A stretch of 64,000 nucleotides of DNA from Pseudomonas fragi (GTDB lineage: Bacteria > Pseudomonadota > Gammaproteobacteria > Pseudomonadales > Pseudomonadaceae), in contig NZ_LT629783.1 of the NCBI RefSeq assembly GCF_900105835.1, positions 3,990,501 to 4,054,500 on the forward strand, written 5' to 3'. How positions within the stretch are numbered: the first letter of the stretch is position 1; every line of letters starts with the position of its first letter. A program made the position numbers and the translations under genes. The notes under the pieces were generated by a model that was not told the DNA's origin, made no database searches, and saw only the letters and a program-made list of their open reading frames with translations. This document shows positions 54,221-63,728 of the stretch, piece by piece.

Positions 54221-55803
54221 TCGCCTTTCCTCCCTGATTGGCGCGTGGCCTCACAATCCAGAATCACCTTGCGGCACGCCAGAATGGCCCGATCCCAGAG
54301 CACGCCGGTCGTTTTATCCGTGGCAATGGTTTGCGCTCGCCGACGTTCCAATCGCTCAAGGACCGCGCGGTGATTGGCGTACAGAAGGGGTTGGAATTTT
54401 CCGCATGCGTAACAGGTAAAGGGCGCATCGAGATGGCAGGCGGCAGTGGCACCGCACACTGCCAGATCCTCGATTTGTCGATCCGCTCGGTCCCCGTTTT
54501 TTGCTGAGGTGCGATCCGTGACGATCATCCCGGTGAACGCATTCACAACCAAGGCCAGATGGTCGCTCATCTTCGCGTCGATCAAGGCCAGCAGCTCCGG
54601 CGACACCTGGCGGTACTTTCGCACTGTCCGAGTATTGTTGTGCATCAATGCGCTGGCCATCGTCCACTCATCCACCCCGGCATTGGACAGGTCCGTGCCG
54701 AGGGTGTGCCTGAGCCGGTGCCCCCGCGTCACTTTCAGCGGCTGATGGGTGCGAGGCGAAATCGGAAAGCCCTCCATCCGCTCGATGCGATCAAGCCATG
54801 CCTGAACCGTGCCTGCTCCAACATGAAAGATTGGCTGCGCCGCCTCTTCGAGCGCTTTTTGCAGGGGGCTATCGAGTAAAACGGGGGGATTCACCCGATC
54901 CGGAAGTTTTGCTTCATCATCCAGCTTCCGACGAAAGAGCGGCAAATTCTCAATGGCTGCATCCCAGTCGGTGCGGACTGGATAGGTTTGCCAGAGTTGC
55001 GCCAGAACCATGGCCTTGTAGGCCTGCACGGTGTTGTACAGGTCCTCATCCAGACTGAAGGTTTCGGACTTTGCTCGCCAACCCGCCTCGCCGTCTTTTT
55101 GCTTTGCCCAATGAAACCTGACCTTGCAGCCCTGATCGGTCTTCGTGAAATCACCAAAAACCATCATGCGCACCTGAGCGCCACGCTGCCCGTAAATCAT
55201 CAACAGACGCAGATACAGGTATTGCTCGGGATCTAGCTGACCGTGACAGAACTGCTCATGTATCCATTGGTGTAGCGCGTCCTGCTCCACTTGGGTGAGC
55301 GGGCCCTGTTCGGGGTCCAGGCTGAGGATCACATCGTGGCTGGATCTCTTTTTTCTGGGCAGTGCCTGGTAGGCCTCGATCAGGGATTGCGGCGGACGTT
55401 GTTCGAGGGATTCGCAGGCGCTCCAAAATGCCATGAAAGCGGCGAGCTGACTGAACTCGCTGACGTTAAAGCGCTCCCGCAGAGCGATCAGGTGATCGTC
55501 GTTGAGCGGGTCAAGACCGGCCTGAGCAGCCCGCGACAACACACTGGCGACTTTAGCAACCGAGCTCGTTGCATGATCAGCCATTCGATAGGCCAGGGCA
55601 GCGTGAAACCAGGGATGCCAATCCGGCGAGACGCAAGCAAGGGCCGCTTTCCAGTTGACTGGGCTTCTGGCCGATTTATCGGGTTTCCACATGGGGTGAG
55701 TCGGTATGAACACCTCCCCACATTTCGCCAAGCGAGGCGTGCTCAGCCATGCATCGAGGCTGTCCTTCGTGGGGGCCTGAAGTGCTTCGACGGCAATGTT
55801 CAC
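54217..55803 (-). CDS. middle tyrosine-recombinase-fold protein, tfp-type
   Basis: A 528-aa protein with a tyrosine-recombinase C-terminal domain: Arg in LLMIYGQRGAQVRMMVFGDF, HRLRHTLGTDLSNAG, and a candidate nucleophile in LMHNNTRTVRKYRQVS, so all positions of the R-H-R-H-Y set appear occupied. After it comes a Cys/His cluster, CGATAACHLDAPFTCYACGKFQPLLYANH, probably zinc-binding. It overlaps both neighbours by 4 bp. In described SE elements the middle gene is called tfp (tyrosine recombinase fold protein). Confidence 0.87.
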   Translation of the reverse strand: MNIAVEALQAPTKDSLDAWLSTPRLAKCGEVFIPTHPMWKPDKSARSPVNWKAALACVSPDWHPWFHAALAYRMADHATSSVAKVASVLSRAAQAGLDPLNDDHLIALRERFNVSEFSQLAAFMAFWSACESLEQRPPQSLIEAYQALPRKKRSSHDVILSLDPEQGPLTQVEQDALHQWIHEQFCHGQLDPEQYLYLRLLMIYGQRGAQVRMMVFGDFTKTDQGCKVRFHWAKQKDGEAGWRAKSETFSLDEDLYNTVQAYKAMVLAQLWQTYPVRTDWDAAIENLPLFRRKLDDEAKLPDRVNPPVLLDSPLQKALEEAAQPIFHVGAGTVQAWLDRIERMEGFPISPRTHQPLKVTRGHRLRHTLGTDLSNAGVDEWTMASALMHNNTRTVRKYRQVSPELLALIDAKMSDHLALVVNAFTGMIVTDRTSAKNGDRADRQIEDLAVCGATAACHLDAPFTCYACGKFQPLLYANHRAVLERLERRRAQTIATDKTTGVLWDRAILACRKVILDCEATRQSGRKGE

Positions 55804-57065
55804 TCTGAACCTCCTTGTGTCGTGCCGGCCTTCTGACGGATGGCCTTAAACCGCTCGGCCCGTTTCTGTATCGCTTTGTCTGCCTCTTCCTTCCAGAATT
55901 TCGCGCCGTAGCGGCCTGGCATGTCCGATCCGGGACTCCAGCCGAACATCCATGTGAGGGTCTTTTGAACTTGCGTGGTGCGATCCTCTGGCGTGAGCGC
56001 TGCCAGTTCCTCACGCATGCTTTCCAGCATCGTGTAGACCGCGTCATGTCTCAGAATATGTGGGTGCACATGAGCCAGTTCCGGCGCTATTTCTCGGACC
56101 CTGGATAGAACGCCATCGATTGCTTTGATGGTCAGAGGGCCACCCTCATTTCGCTTGTGCGCCACCAGCAAAAACGGATGCTTTCTCGCTTGCGATGTGC
56201 CGCTACGGGGCTTTCTGTGGCGATAATTCGATTCGTACTCAGTGATCGCGTCATACAGGTCATCGGTCATCACCAGCATGCGCTCGTGGGTTTTGAATTG
56301 CGGGGCCATGGTTCGTGGATCGAGGCTCTCATCCTCCAGGTTGACCACCGCTAGTTGACGACTGTGCCAGTGAATATCGCTGGTCTTGATCAGCAGCATC
56401 TCGGAGCGTCGCAGCCCCATGTCGAGACCCAACAGCAAAATGATGTAGTTACGCAGCCTGATGGCTTTATCTGGAAAGGGGTTCTCGGCGCTATCCGGAT
56501 GCATGATTTCCAGCAGTCGAGTTCGCTCCTGGCTTGTCAGCCCCTTCATCTCATCGACTCGCGTATTTTTCCACGCAGGGCTGGCCGCTTTGATCTTGCG
56601 GTTGATGCGCTTCTTCAGATCGTCAACCGCCGCATATCTCGTTGAGTGATCACCCAATTTGTCATAGAGGAAGGCGACATAGTCGCGTACCGCCTCGATT
56701 CGCTGCTGCGCATGAACTTTGCCAACGGATTTGTAGGCAGTCGGATGCAAACGCATCCCTGCATACTTCATGGCCAAGGTTTCCTTGCGAAACCCCGCGT
56801 CCGACACAAATCTAGAAAGCTCACTGTCTGTCAGGTATTGGCTGTGAGGGTGCTGTTCGAGGCGAGAAATCAGATCAATGGAGGAAAAGGACAGAAACTG
56901 CTCAAGCACAATCAGATGCTCAAGGTACTTCTTTGTTGTTTCCAGTGCTCTGCCGGAGTGCTCCATGGTGATGTAAAGATTGGGGTAGTAAACCGGGATG
57001 CAGTCTTGCACCAGCAGCTTTCTACGAGCACCATTCACAATCTGCTCTATGACCTGGAAATCCAT
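55800..57065 (-). CDS. tyrosine recombinase, intA-type
   Basis: A 421-aa tyrosine recombinase, first gene of the operon, preceded by GAGGAAG. Arg I lies in LLGLDMGLRRSEMLLIKTSDI, His-x-x-Arg in HPHILRHDAVY, and the Tyr in FGWSPGSDMPGRYGAKFW, with Trp near the usual second-His position. The N-terminal SAM-like core-binding domain covers about residues 30-150. Its start is 14 bp inside the right direct repeat (57079-57097), so the operon promoter must overlap the attachment region. Confidence 0.9.
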   Translation of the reverse strand: MDFQVIEQIVNGARRKLLVQDCIPVYYPNLYITMEHSGRALETTKKYLEHLIVLEQFLSFSSIDLISRLEQHPHSQYLTDSELSRFVSDAGFRKETLAMKYAGMRLHPTAYKSVGKVHAQQRIEAVRDYVAFLYDKLGDHSTRYAAVDDLKKRINRKIKAASPAWKNTRVDEMKGLTSQERTRLLEIMHPDSAENPFPDKAIRLRNYIILLLGLDMGLRRSEMLLIKTSDIHWHSRQLAVVNLEDESLDPRTMAPQFKTHERMLVMTDDLYDAITEYESNYRHRKPRSGTSQARKHPFLLVAHKRNEGGPLTIKAIDGVLSRVREIAPELAHVHPHILRHDAVYTMLESMREELAALTPEDRTTQVQKTLTWMFGWSPGSDMPGRYGAKFWKEEADKAIQKRAERFKAIRQKAGTTQGGSE

Positions 57066-57078
57066 GTTGCTTCCTCAT

Positions 57079-57097
57079 AAAACATAACTTTTCTAAG
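57079..57097 (+). repeat. island boundary direct repeat, right (candidate attR)
   Basis: AAAACATAACTTTTCTAAG, one mismatch from the copy at 22234-22252. It lies between the intA start and core gene ettA. Confidence 0.7.
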
Positions 57098-57124
57098 TAT
57101 AGTCAGGAACAGGGTAAGGTCAAT

Positions 57125-57143
57125 GCAAAACCTAACGTTTTGC
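57125..57143. repeat. dyad att-like site next to ettA
   Basis: GCAAAAC and GTTTTGC are exact inverted arms around CTAAC: a 7-5-7 layout typical of a tyrosine-recombinase core site. The left part (CAAAACCTAAC, 57126-57136) is exactly inverted at 22198-22208. It is probably the original host target or a second recombinase site. It is 70 bp before ettA. Confidence 0.55.
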
Positions 57144-57212
57144 TTTCCAGAATTTAAGCGTTTTCGCTACCATTAAAGCACTGAAAACACAGGATTAAAG
57201 GCGAATCAAACC

Positions 57213-58907
57213 ATGTCAAAAAGTGACAAAGCAGGCAAAACAGGCTCTTACGTTTTCACCATGCATCGGCTGGGCAAAGTTGTGCCGCCGAAGCGGGAAA
57301 TCCTGAAAAACATCTCCCTGTCGTTTTTCCCGGGCGCCAAAATCGGCGTGCTGGGCCTCAACGGTTCGGGTAAATCCACCCTGTTGAAAATCATGGCGGG
57401 CGTTGACACCGAGTTCGACGGCGAAGCGCGTCCGATGCCAGACCTGAACATCGGCTACCTGCCGCAGGAACCGCAGCTGGATCCAAACAAGACCGTACGC
57501 GAAGTGGTGGAAGAAGCCGTGAGCGTGATCAAGGACGCCCAGGCGCGTCTGGATCAGGTTTACGCCGAATACGCCGACCCGGATGCCGACTTCGACAAGC
57601 TGGCCGCTGAACAGGCCAAGCTCGAAGCCATTTTGCAAGCTGGCGACGGCCATAACCTTGAGCGCCAGCTGGAAGTCGCCGCCGATGCGCTGCGCCTGCC
57701 GGCCTGGGATGCCAAGGTCGAGCACCTGTCGGGTGGCGAGAAGCGCCGTGTGGCCCTGTGCCGCCTGCTGCTGTCGGCCCCGGACATGCTGCTGCTCGAC
57801 GAACCGACCAACCACCTGGATGCTGATTCGGTGGCCTGGCTGGAGCACTTCCTGCACGACTTCCCGGGTACCGTGGTTGCGATTACGCACGACCGTTACT
57901 TCCTGGACAACGTAGCAGGCTGGATCCTGGAACTTGACCGCGGTGCGGGCATTCCTTACGAAGGCAACTACTCGGGCTGGCTGCAAGCCAAGTCCGATCG
58001 TCTGGCTGCCGAATCCAAGCAGCAGTCGGCCCATGAAAAGGCCATGAAAGACGAGCTGGAATGGGTGCGTAAAGGCGCCAAGGCGCGTCAGTCCAAGTCC
58101 AAGGCCCGTCTGCAGCGTTTCGAAGAACTGCAATCGCAGGAATTCCAGAAGCGCAGCGAAACCAACGAAATCTACATCCCGGCCGGTCCGCGCCTGGGTG
58201 ACAAGGTGATCGAGTTCAAGAACGTATCCAAGGGTTATGGCGATCGCGTGTTGATCGACAACCTGTCGTTCGCCATGCCTAAAGGCGCCATCGTCGGCGT
58301 GATCGGCGGTAACGGTGCCGGTAAGTCGACCCTGTTCCGCATGCTGATGGGCAAGGAACAGCCGGATTCGGGCAGCATCGAAATCGGTGACACTGTGCAA
58401 CTGGCCTGTGTGGACCAGAGCCGTGACGACCTGGATGGCAGCAAGACCGTATTCCAGGCGATTTCTGACGGTTCCGATGTGATCCGCATCGGTAACTACG
58501 AAATCCCGTCGCGTACCTATGTAGGTCGTTTCAACTTCAAGGGTGGCGATCAGCAGAAGTTCGTCAAGGACCTGTCCGGTGGTGAGCGTGGTCGCCTGCA
58601 CCTGGCACTGACCTTGAAAGAGGGCGCCAACGTGCTGCTGCTCGACGAACCGTCCAACGACCTTGACGTTGAGACCTTGCGTTCGCTTGAAGAAGCCCTG
58701 CTGGACTTCCCTGGCGCCGCCATTGTGATCTCTCACGACCGGTGGTTCCTTGACCGCGTCGCGACTCACATCCTGGCGTACGAAGACGACTCGCAGGCGA
58801 TCTTCTTCGAAGGTAACTACACCGAGTACGAAGCTGACCGTAAAAAGCGCCTCGGCGAAGCGGCTACCCTGCCGCACCGTGTGCGTCACAAAAAACTGGC
58901 CCAGTAA
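57213..58907 (+). CDS. ettA: energy-dependent translational throttle protein EttA (ABC-F)
   Basis: A 564-aa cytosolic ABC-F ATPase that binds the ribosomal E site and couples early elongation to energy state. It has two ABC cassettes: Walker A GLNGSGKST and GGNGAGKST, signatures LSGGEKRRVAL and LSGGERGRLHL, and Walker B LLLDEPTNHLD and LLLDEPSNDLD. The EttA arm lies in the first cassette and the linker in EFQKRSETNEIYIPAG. It is about nine residues longer than E. coli EttA at the N-terminus (MSKSDKAGKTGSYVFTMHRLGK). It is the first core gene right of the island; its upstream region now abuts the att-like repeats. Confidence 0.96.
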   Translation: MSKSDKAGKTGSYVFTMHRLGKVVPPKREILKNISLSFFPGAKIGVLGLNGSGKSTLLKIMAGVDTEFDGEARPMPDLNIGYLPQEPQLDPNKTVREVVEEAVSVIKDAQARLDQVYAEYADPDADFDKLAAEQAKLEAILQAGDGHNLERQLEVAADALRLPAWDAKVEHLSGGEKRRVALCRLLLSAPDMLLLDEPTNHLDADSVAWLEHFLHDFPGTVVAITHDRYFLDNVAGWILELDRGAGIPYEGNYSGWLQAKSDRLAAESKQQSAHEKAMKDELEWVRKGAKARQSKSKARLQRFEELQSQEFQKRSETNEIYIPAGPRLGDKVIEFKNVSKGYGDRVLIDNLSFAMPKGAIVGVIGGNGAGKSTLFRMLMGKEQPDSGSIEIGDTVQLACVDQSRDDLDGSKTVFQAISDGSDVIRIGNYEIPSRTYVGRFNFKGGDQQKFVKDLSGGERGRLHLALTLKEGANVLLLDEPSNDLDVETLRSLEEALLDFPGAAIVISHDRWFLDRVATHILAYEDDSQAIFFEGNYTEYEADRKKRLGEAATLPHRVRHKKLAQ

Positions 58908-58926
58908 GGGCAGTTTGCAAGAAAAG

Positions 58927-58956
58927 ACGGAGCCCCTCGGGGCTCCGTTTTTTTTT
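58927..58956 (+). terminator. intrinsic terminator of ettA
   Basis: GGAGCCCC-TC-GGGGCTCC stem followed by nine or more T. Confidence 0.9.
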
Positions 58957-58975
58957 AGCAGAGCAATACTGTCCC

Positions 58976-59062
58976 TGTGGGAGCGGGCTTGCTCGCGATG
59001 GCATCACCTCGGTTTGCCTGGAAGGCCGCGGCGACTGAATCGCGAGCAAGCCCGCTCCCACA
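58976..59062. repeat. REPIN
   Basis: TGTGGGAGCGGGCTTGCTCGCGA...TCGCGAGCAAGCCCGCTCCCACA, about 87 bp, directly after the ettA terminator. Confidence 0.9.
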
Positions 59063-59212
59063 ATGGGATTTTGGCGTTTATAAGTTGGTGCAAAACTGGG
59101 TACAAGAAGTATTTTTTTGGTGCGCAAAACCCCGATAAATCGGTGCGATTTATATAAATGCACCATTTAAATTCATAACTGCGACATTTTGCGCTGTCGC
59201 GGTGCCACATGA

Positions 59213-60607
<1,395 letters not shown>

Positions 60608-60624
60608 GCCCCTCCCAACCCCTG

Positions 60625-60711
60625 TGTGGGAGCGGGCTTGCTCGCGATGCAAGCGACGCGGTGTATCTGTTGCATCACGTCGATCCAATCGCGAGCAAGC
60701 CCGCTCCCACA
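60625..60711. repeat. REPIN
   Basis: TGTGGGAGCGGGCTTGCTCGCGA...TCGCGAGCAAGCCCGCTCCCACA, about 87 bp, between convergent gdhA and the chorismate mutase gene. Confidence 0.9.
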
Positions 60712-60725
60712 GAGGGGGGGGCTGT

Positions 60726-61019
60726 CTATTTTGCAAGCGCCTGATGCTCCGTCAGTTCCTGTTCGATAAAGGCCGCGATCATGGCGCGGTACACGCTCTC
60801 AGTGACGTCCGGGTTGGCGCCCAGTTCATCGGCCAGGGCCCGTACCTTGCCGATTACCTGTTCAACCCGTTGCGGCGCCCTGACCGCATCGCTGTCTTTC
60901 TTGAAACGTGCCGCTTGCGATACGTAAGCCCCGCGCTCGGCGATCAAGCCGACAATCTGGCGATCCAGCCCGTCGATTTTCTCGCGCACTTGCTCAAGGG
61001 AATCACAGTTAACAGCCAT
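60726..61019 (-). CDS. chorismate mutase family protein, PchB-like
   Basis: A 97-aa all-helical AroQ-type protein (LEQVREKIDGLDRQIVGLIAERGAYVSQAARFKKD...RAPQRVEQVIGKVRALADELG). The conserved Arg in VREKIDGLD and Lys in FKKD match the AroQ/PchB active site. It may act as a chorismate mutase or an isochorismate-pyruvate lyase. No salicylate or siderophore genes are adjacent. It lies downstream of a DUF4105 gene on the same strand, 14 bp away. Confidence 0.85.
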   Translation of the reverse strand: MAVNCDSLEQVREKIDGLDRQIVGLIAERGAYVSQAARFKKDSDAVRAPQRVEQVIGKVRALADELGANPDVTESVYRAMIAAFIEQELTEHQALAK

Positions 61020-61033
61020 GTCTTAAAAACTCC

Positions 61034-62887
61034 TTAGTAGTGATACCACTTCAACTCCAGCATCACCTCGTTGACGGGGGTGGTCAGCTTGCTGAATTCA
61101 CGCTGTGCGCTCAGGCGCAGACCCAGATTGCGCGAAACTTCCCATTGCTGATTCAGGCTCAGGCTACGACGGATTTCACCGTTGGTGAAGTAGTCGCCCT
61201 TGGCTTCCAGGCTCAGGTTGCCCACCGGGTTACGCCACAGTAGCCCCGTATCAAAGCCGGCTGCAGGGGCCACAAACGCCGCGAAGTCGTTGTTGTGCTC
61301 GATGCGCACCGTCCCGAGCGCAAAACCGAGCAGGTTGTCCGCCAATTGCCAGGTACCACCTGCACCGCCGTTGACATGGCTGACCAGGTTTTCGTCGCCG
61401 TGTTTGCCCAGCACCCGCTCCAGCCCGCCGCCCACTTGCCATGACCAGGGTTGCAGCAGGTCATTGCGCGGCGTCAGGGAGCGGATATTGGCCAGGTCCA
61501 GTTGCTGCACTTGCCACTGGTTGCCTTCGTACTGGCGCAGCTTGAGTTGCAGGATTTCAATCTGCGCGCCCAGGGGGAAGCCCGGGCCGTTGTCGTTGAG
61601 GTCGTGGTAGGCCATGCGCAAGCCGTATTCGGCAAATGCCTTGTCGTCACGGCTACCGGCACCCAGTTGCCAGGTGCGCGACTCATGGCCGTTTTCGGGC
61701 AGCTCGGGTTTTTCCACCTGCAATTCGGGCGCCGGGTTCTGGTTGATCGCCCGCAACAGTTCAAAGCTGCGCTGTGAGCGCGCGGGGTCACGCTCAAGGC
61801 CATTGGCCCGGTAACGCTCAAGCCGGTAGGCGGCGTCGATAATCAGTGCCTGGCGCGCTTTGGGCAGCGCCTTGAATGTCGGGTTTTGCAACTGGGCCTG
61901 ATCGGCGCTGACCTGCAATACCCATTGCTGTTCTTCGGGGTCGAGGGCTTTGGCCCGGTCCAGCAATTCACGTTCACGGGACGGGCGGTATTCGATGCTT
62001 TCCACCAGCCCGGCTTCCTTGACTGCTTTTACCGTGTCGGTAGGGATTGCGGTCAATGGAAACTGCGTGGTCAGTTGCAGGCCGGGGCGGGCCACTTGCA
62101 ACAGCTCCAGCAGGCGATAGGAGCAGTTTTCGTCGAAGAAGAAATAGTCGAACTGGATCTGCTTGAGTTCCCACACATGCTCAACCATGCGCTGGGTTTC
62201 TTCGGGTGTCAGATTGAGCCGGTATTCCCACAGGTCGCGGTTTTCCAGGCTGCGGTATTCCGAGAGTTTTTCCTGGTAGGGCACCAGCGCGAACAGGCCC
62301 GGATAGCCACCGGCCAAGCCCTTCCAGGCATACAGGATGCTGTTGTCGGAACCCTCGATATAGGCGCCGAAGTTGATCGCATAGCTGAGCAGGGCGGTCT
62401 TGTTGTGTTGCACGTCGGCCTGGTCGATGCGTAGCAGGGTATGGCCGAACATGGAGGACGGGCTGTTGAGGTAGGCCGCCGGAAAAATCATCACCGTACT
62501 GTGTGGTGCAACGTCCTTGAACCACTGCGTGAACTCTGCGCACTCGGCCTTGGGCAGATCGTTCAGGTTCAGTTGGGCCTTGAGCCAGCGGGTGCGGGCC
62601 GGGTAGACGCATTGCGGGTGCTTGTCGCCCAGGCTCAAGGGCGCATACAACGCCTCGACGGTAGCGCGCAGTTCGGCATCGGGGTGATGGGCGCCGTCGG
62701 GGGCGAGAAAGAATTTGTCGTCGCTGACATAGCTTCGCCAGCCGCTCAGCTTGCCGGCTTCGTAATGCCCCAGTGAGATCCAGAACGGGTCGTTGGCCAA
62801 CTGCTGCACACGTTGATCGTCGATATGGGGTGCGGCATACAGCGGGGCGCAGGCACAGAGCGCCAGGTAGGCAAGGCGTTTGAGCAT
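61034..62887 (-). CDS. DUF4105 domain outer-membrane-type protein
   Basis: A 617-aa exported protein with a signal peptide MLKRLAYLALCACAPLYAAP. The DUF4105 core includes STVMIFPAAYLNSPSSMFGHTLLRID, LSYAINFGAYIEG and YDYFFFDENCSYRLLELL, with conserved His and Cys residues suggesting a papain-like/NlpC-type fold. The C-terminal about 200 residues have alternating beta strands ending in KWYHY, like an outer-membrane barrel. Function not established. The start at MLKRLAYL is preferred to a frame three residues longer. Confidence 0.82.
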   Translation of the reverse strand: MLKRLAYLALCACAPLYAAPHIDDQRVQQLANDPFWISLGHYEAGKLSGWRSYVSDDKFFLAPDGAHHPDAELRATVEALYAPLSLGDKHPQCVYPARTRWLKAQLNLNDLPKAECAEFTQWFKDVAPHSTVMIFPAAYLNSPSSMFGHTLLRIDQADVQHNKTALLSYAINFGAYIEGSDNSILYAWKGLAGGYPGLFALVPYQEKLSEYRSLENRDLWEYRLNLTPEETQRMVEHVWELKQIQFDYFFFDENCSYRLLELLQVARPGLQLTTQFPLTAIPTDTVKAVKEAGLVESIEYRPSRERELLDRAKALDPEEQQWVLQVSADQAQLQNPTFKALPKARQALIIDAAYRLERYRANGLERDPARSQRSFELLRAINQNPAPELQVEKPELPENGHESRTWQLGAGSRDDKAFAEYGLRMAYHDLNDNGPGFPLGAQIEILQLKLRQYEGNQWQVQQLDLANIRSLTPRNDLLQPWSWQVGGGLERVLGKHGDENLVSHVNGGAGGTWQLADNLLGFALGTVRIEHNNDFAAFVAPAAGFDTGLLWRNPVGNLSLEAKGDYFTNGEIRRSLSLNQQWEVSRNLGLRLSAQREFSKLTTPVNEVMLELKWYHY

Positions 62888-62966
62888 GTTCGGCAACTGT
62901 TGTCAGACGAAGGGAAGTGAAGCAGGAGAATACCCGCTCCGGGAGGAGCGGGCAGGTCTCATTGAC

Positions 62967-63455
62967 TTACGCCGCGGTGGCGTACTTGGCCAGGCGTGCA
63001 TCGCCCTTGAGGATGGCCAGGGTGTTGGAGTGAACGTCTTCAGCCGTGACATCGGCCTTGCTGAAGATCTGCTGGAAGTGCTCGTGGGTGACGGCGGCGA
63101 AGTGCTCGCGGTCTTCAGGGGCGACGCCCAGGACCACCGCGTAAGTGGTCAGTGCTTCGCCATTGCCTTTGGCCATGTCTTCGGACAGCTCGTTCATCAT
63201 GCCATTCATGGCAATCCACGATTTGCCGCCGTAGGTCAGGGCGTCCTTGGTGGTACAGCCGTTGGTGCCGGAGGTCATGCCGAAGGTGGCGTTGCCGGAC
63301 GTGCCGTTGGTGGTGGATGCCAGGAAGTGGGCAGGGGTGCCACGCTGGCCCTCGAACAACATGTTGCCCCAACCGCAGTTCGGGCCGCCCGGTGCCTGGG
63401 CCATGGCATTGAGGGAAACAACTGTAAAGAGAGTACCAAGAAGAATCCGTTTCAT
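62967..63455 (-). CDS. DUF3015 family exported protein
   Basis: A 162-aa protein with a signal peptide MKRILLGTLFTVVSLNAMAQA, then GGPNCGWGNMLFEGQRGTPAHFLASTTNGTSGNATFGMTSGTNGC, the DUF3015 signature with two Cys that may form a disulfide. Probably periplasmic or outer-membrane associated. It is common in Pseudomonas and of unknown function. It lies upstream of the DUF4105 gene on the same strand. Confidence 0.88.
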   Translation of the reverse strand: MKRILLGTLFTVVSLNAMAQAPGGPNCGWGNMLFEGQRGTPAHFLASTTNGTSGNATFGMTSGTNGCTTKDALTYGGKSWIAMNGMMNELSEDMAKGNGEALTTYAVVLGVAPEDREHFAAVTHEHFQQIFSKADVTAEDVHSNTLAILKGDARLAKYATAA

Positions 63456-63728
63456 AAGCTGTGTTCTCTATAGGTGTGCAACCAATGGACAAGGGTTTCT
63501 GGCCCTGAAGCGCCAGTACGGGCCAGTTATGCCTTCCAGCCGCGTAACAGCTTGGAGTCTAGGCACGATCGGCAGGTTCCGTGATTTTTTGTAAAACAAT
63601 CTCTGCCGGAACACATTTCACCCCCGTAAACACTGGGGGGCGAGTTTTCCCGTGTTGTACGCCTTGCCAGTGATGTACAGCCAGCGCCAGAATGCTGCCA
63701 TCTGCCCCGCCCGATGTAAGGAAGCCCG

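Larger units (their letters stand above)
22234..57097. mobile_element. SE-like integrative element (copper-resistance genomic island)
   Basis: About 34.9 kb between core genes morA and ettA, bounded by a 19-bp direct repeat and ending at the right with a coupled tyrosine-recombinase operon (intA, tfp, intB and a small srap-like gene). The content is patchy in composition and rich in insertion-sequence debris, metal resistance, toxin-antitoxin and defence-like genes. No conjugation or relaxase genes are seen, so it moves, if at all, by its own recombinases or as a passenger. Identification as a strand-biased circularizing element rests on gene order, coupling and sizes, not on a sequence search. 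Exact ends are uncertain by tens of bases. Confidence 0.7.

Noticed and set aside
57098..57212. tRNA gene end as integration target
   Set aside because: Many islands use tRNA 3' ends, but no cloverleaf is present at either boundary; the target here is intergenic.
57216..58889. A 557-codon reverse frame across ettA
   Set aside because: Antisense of a highly conserved ABC-F gene; long only because of codon bias.
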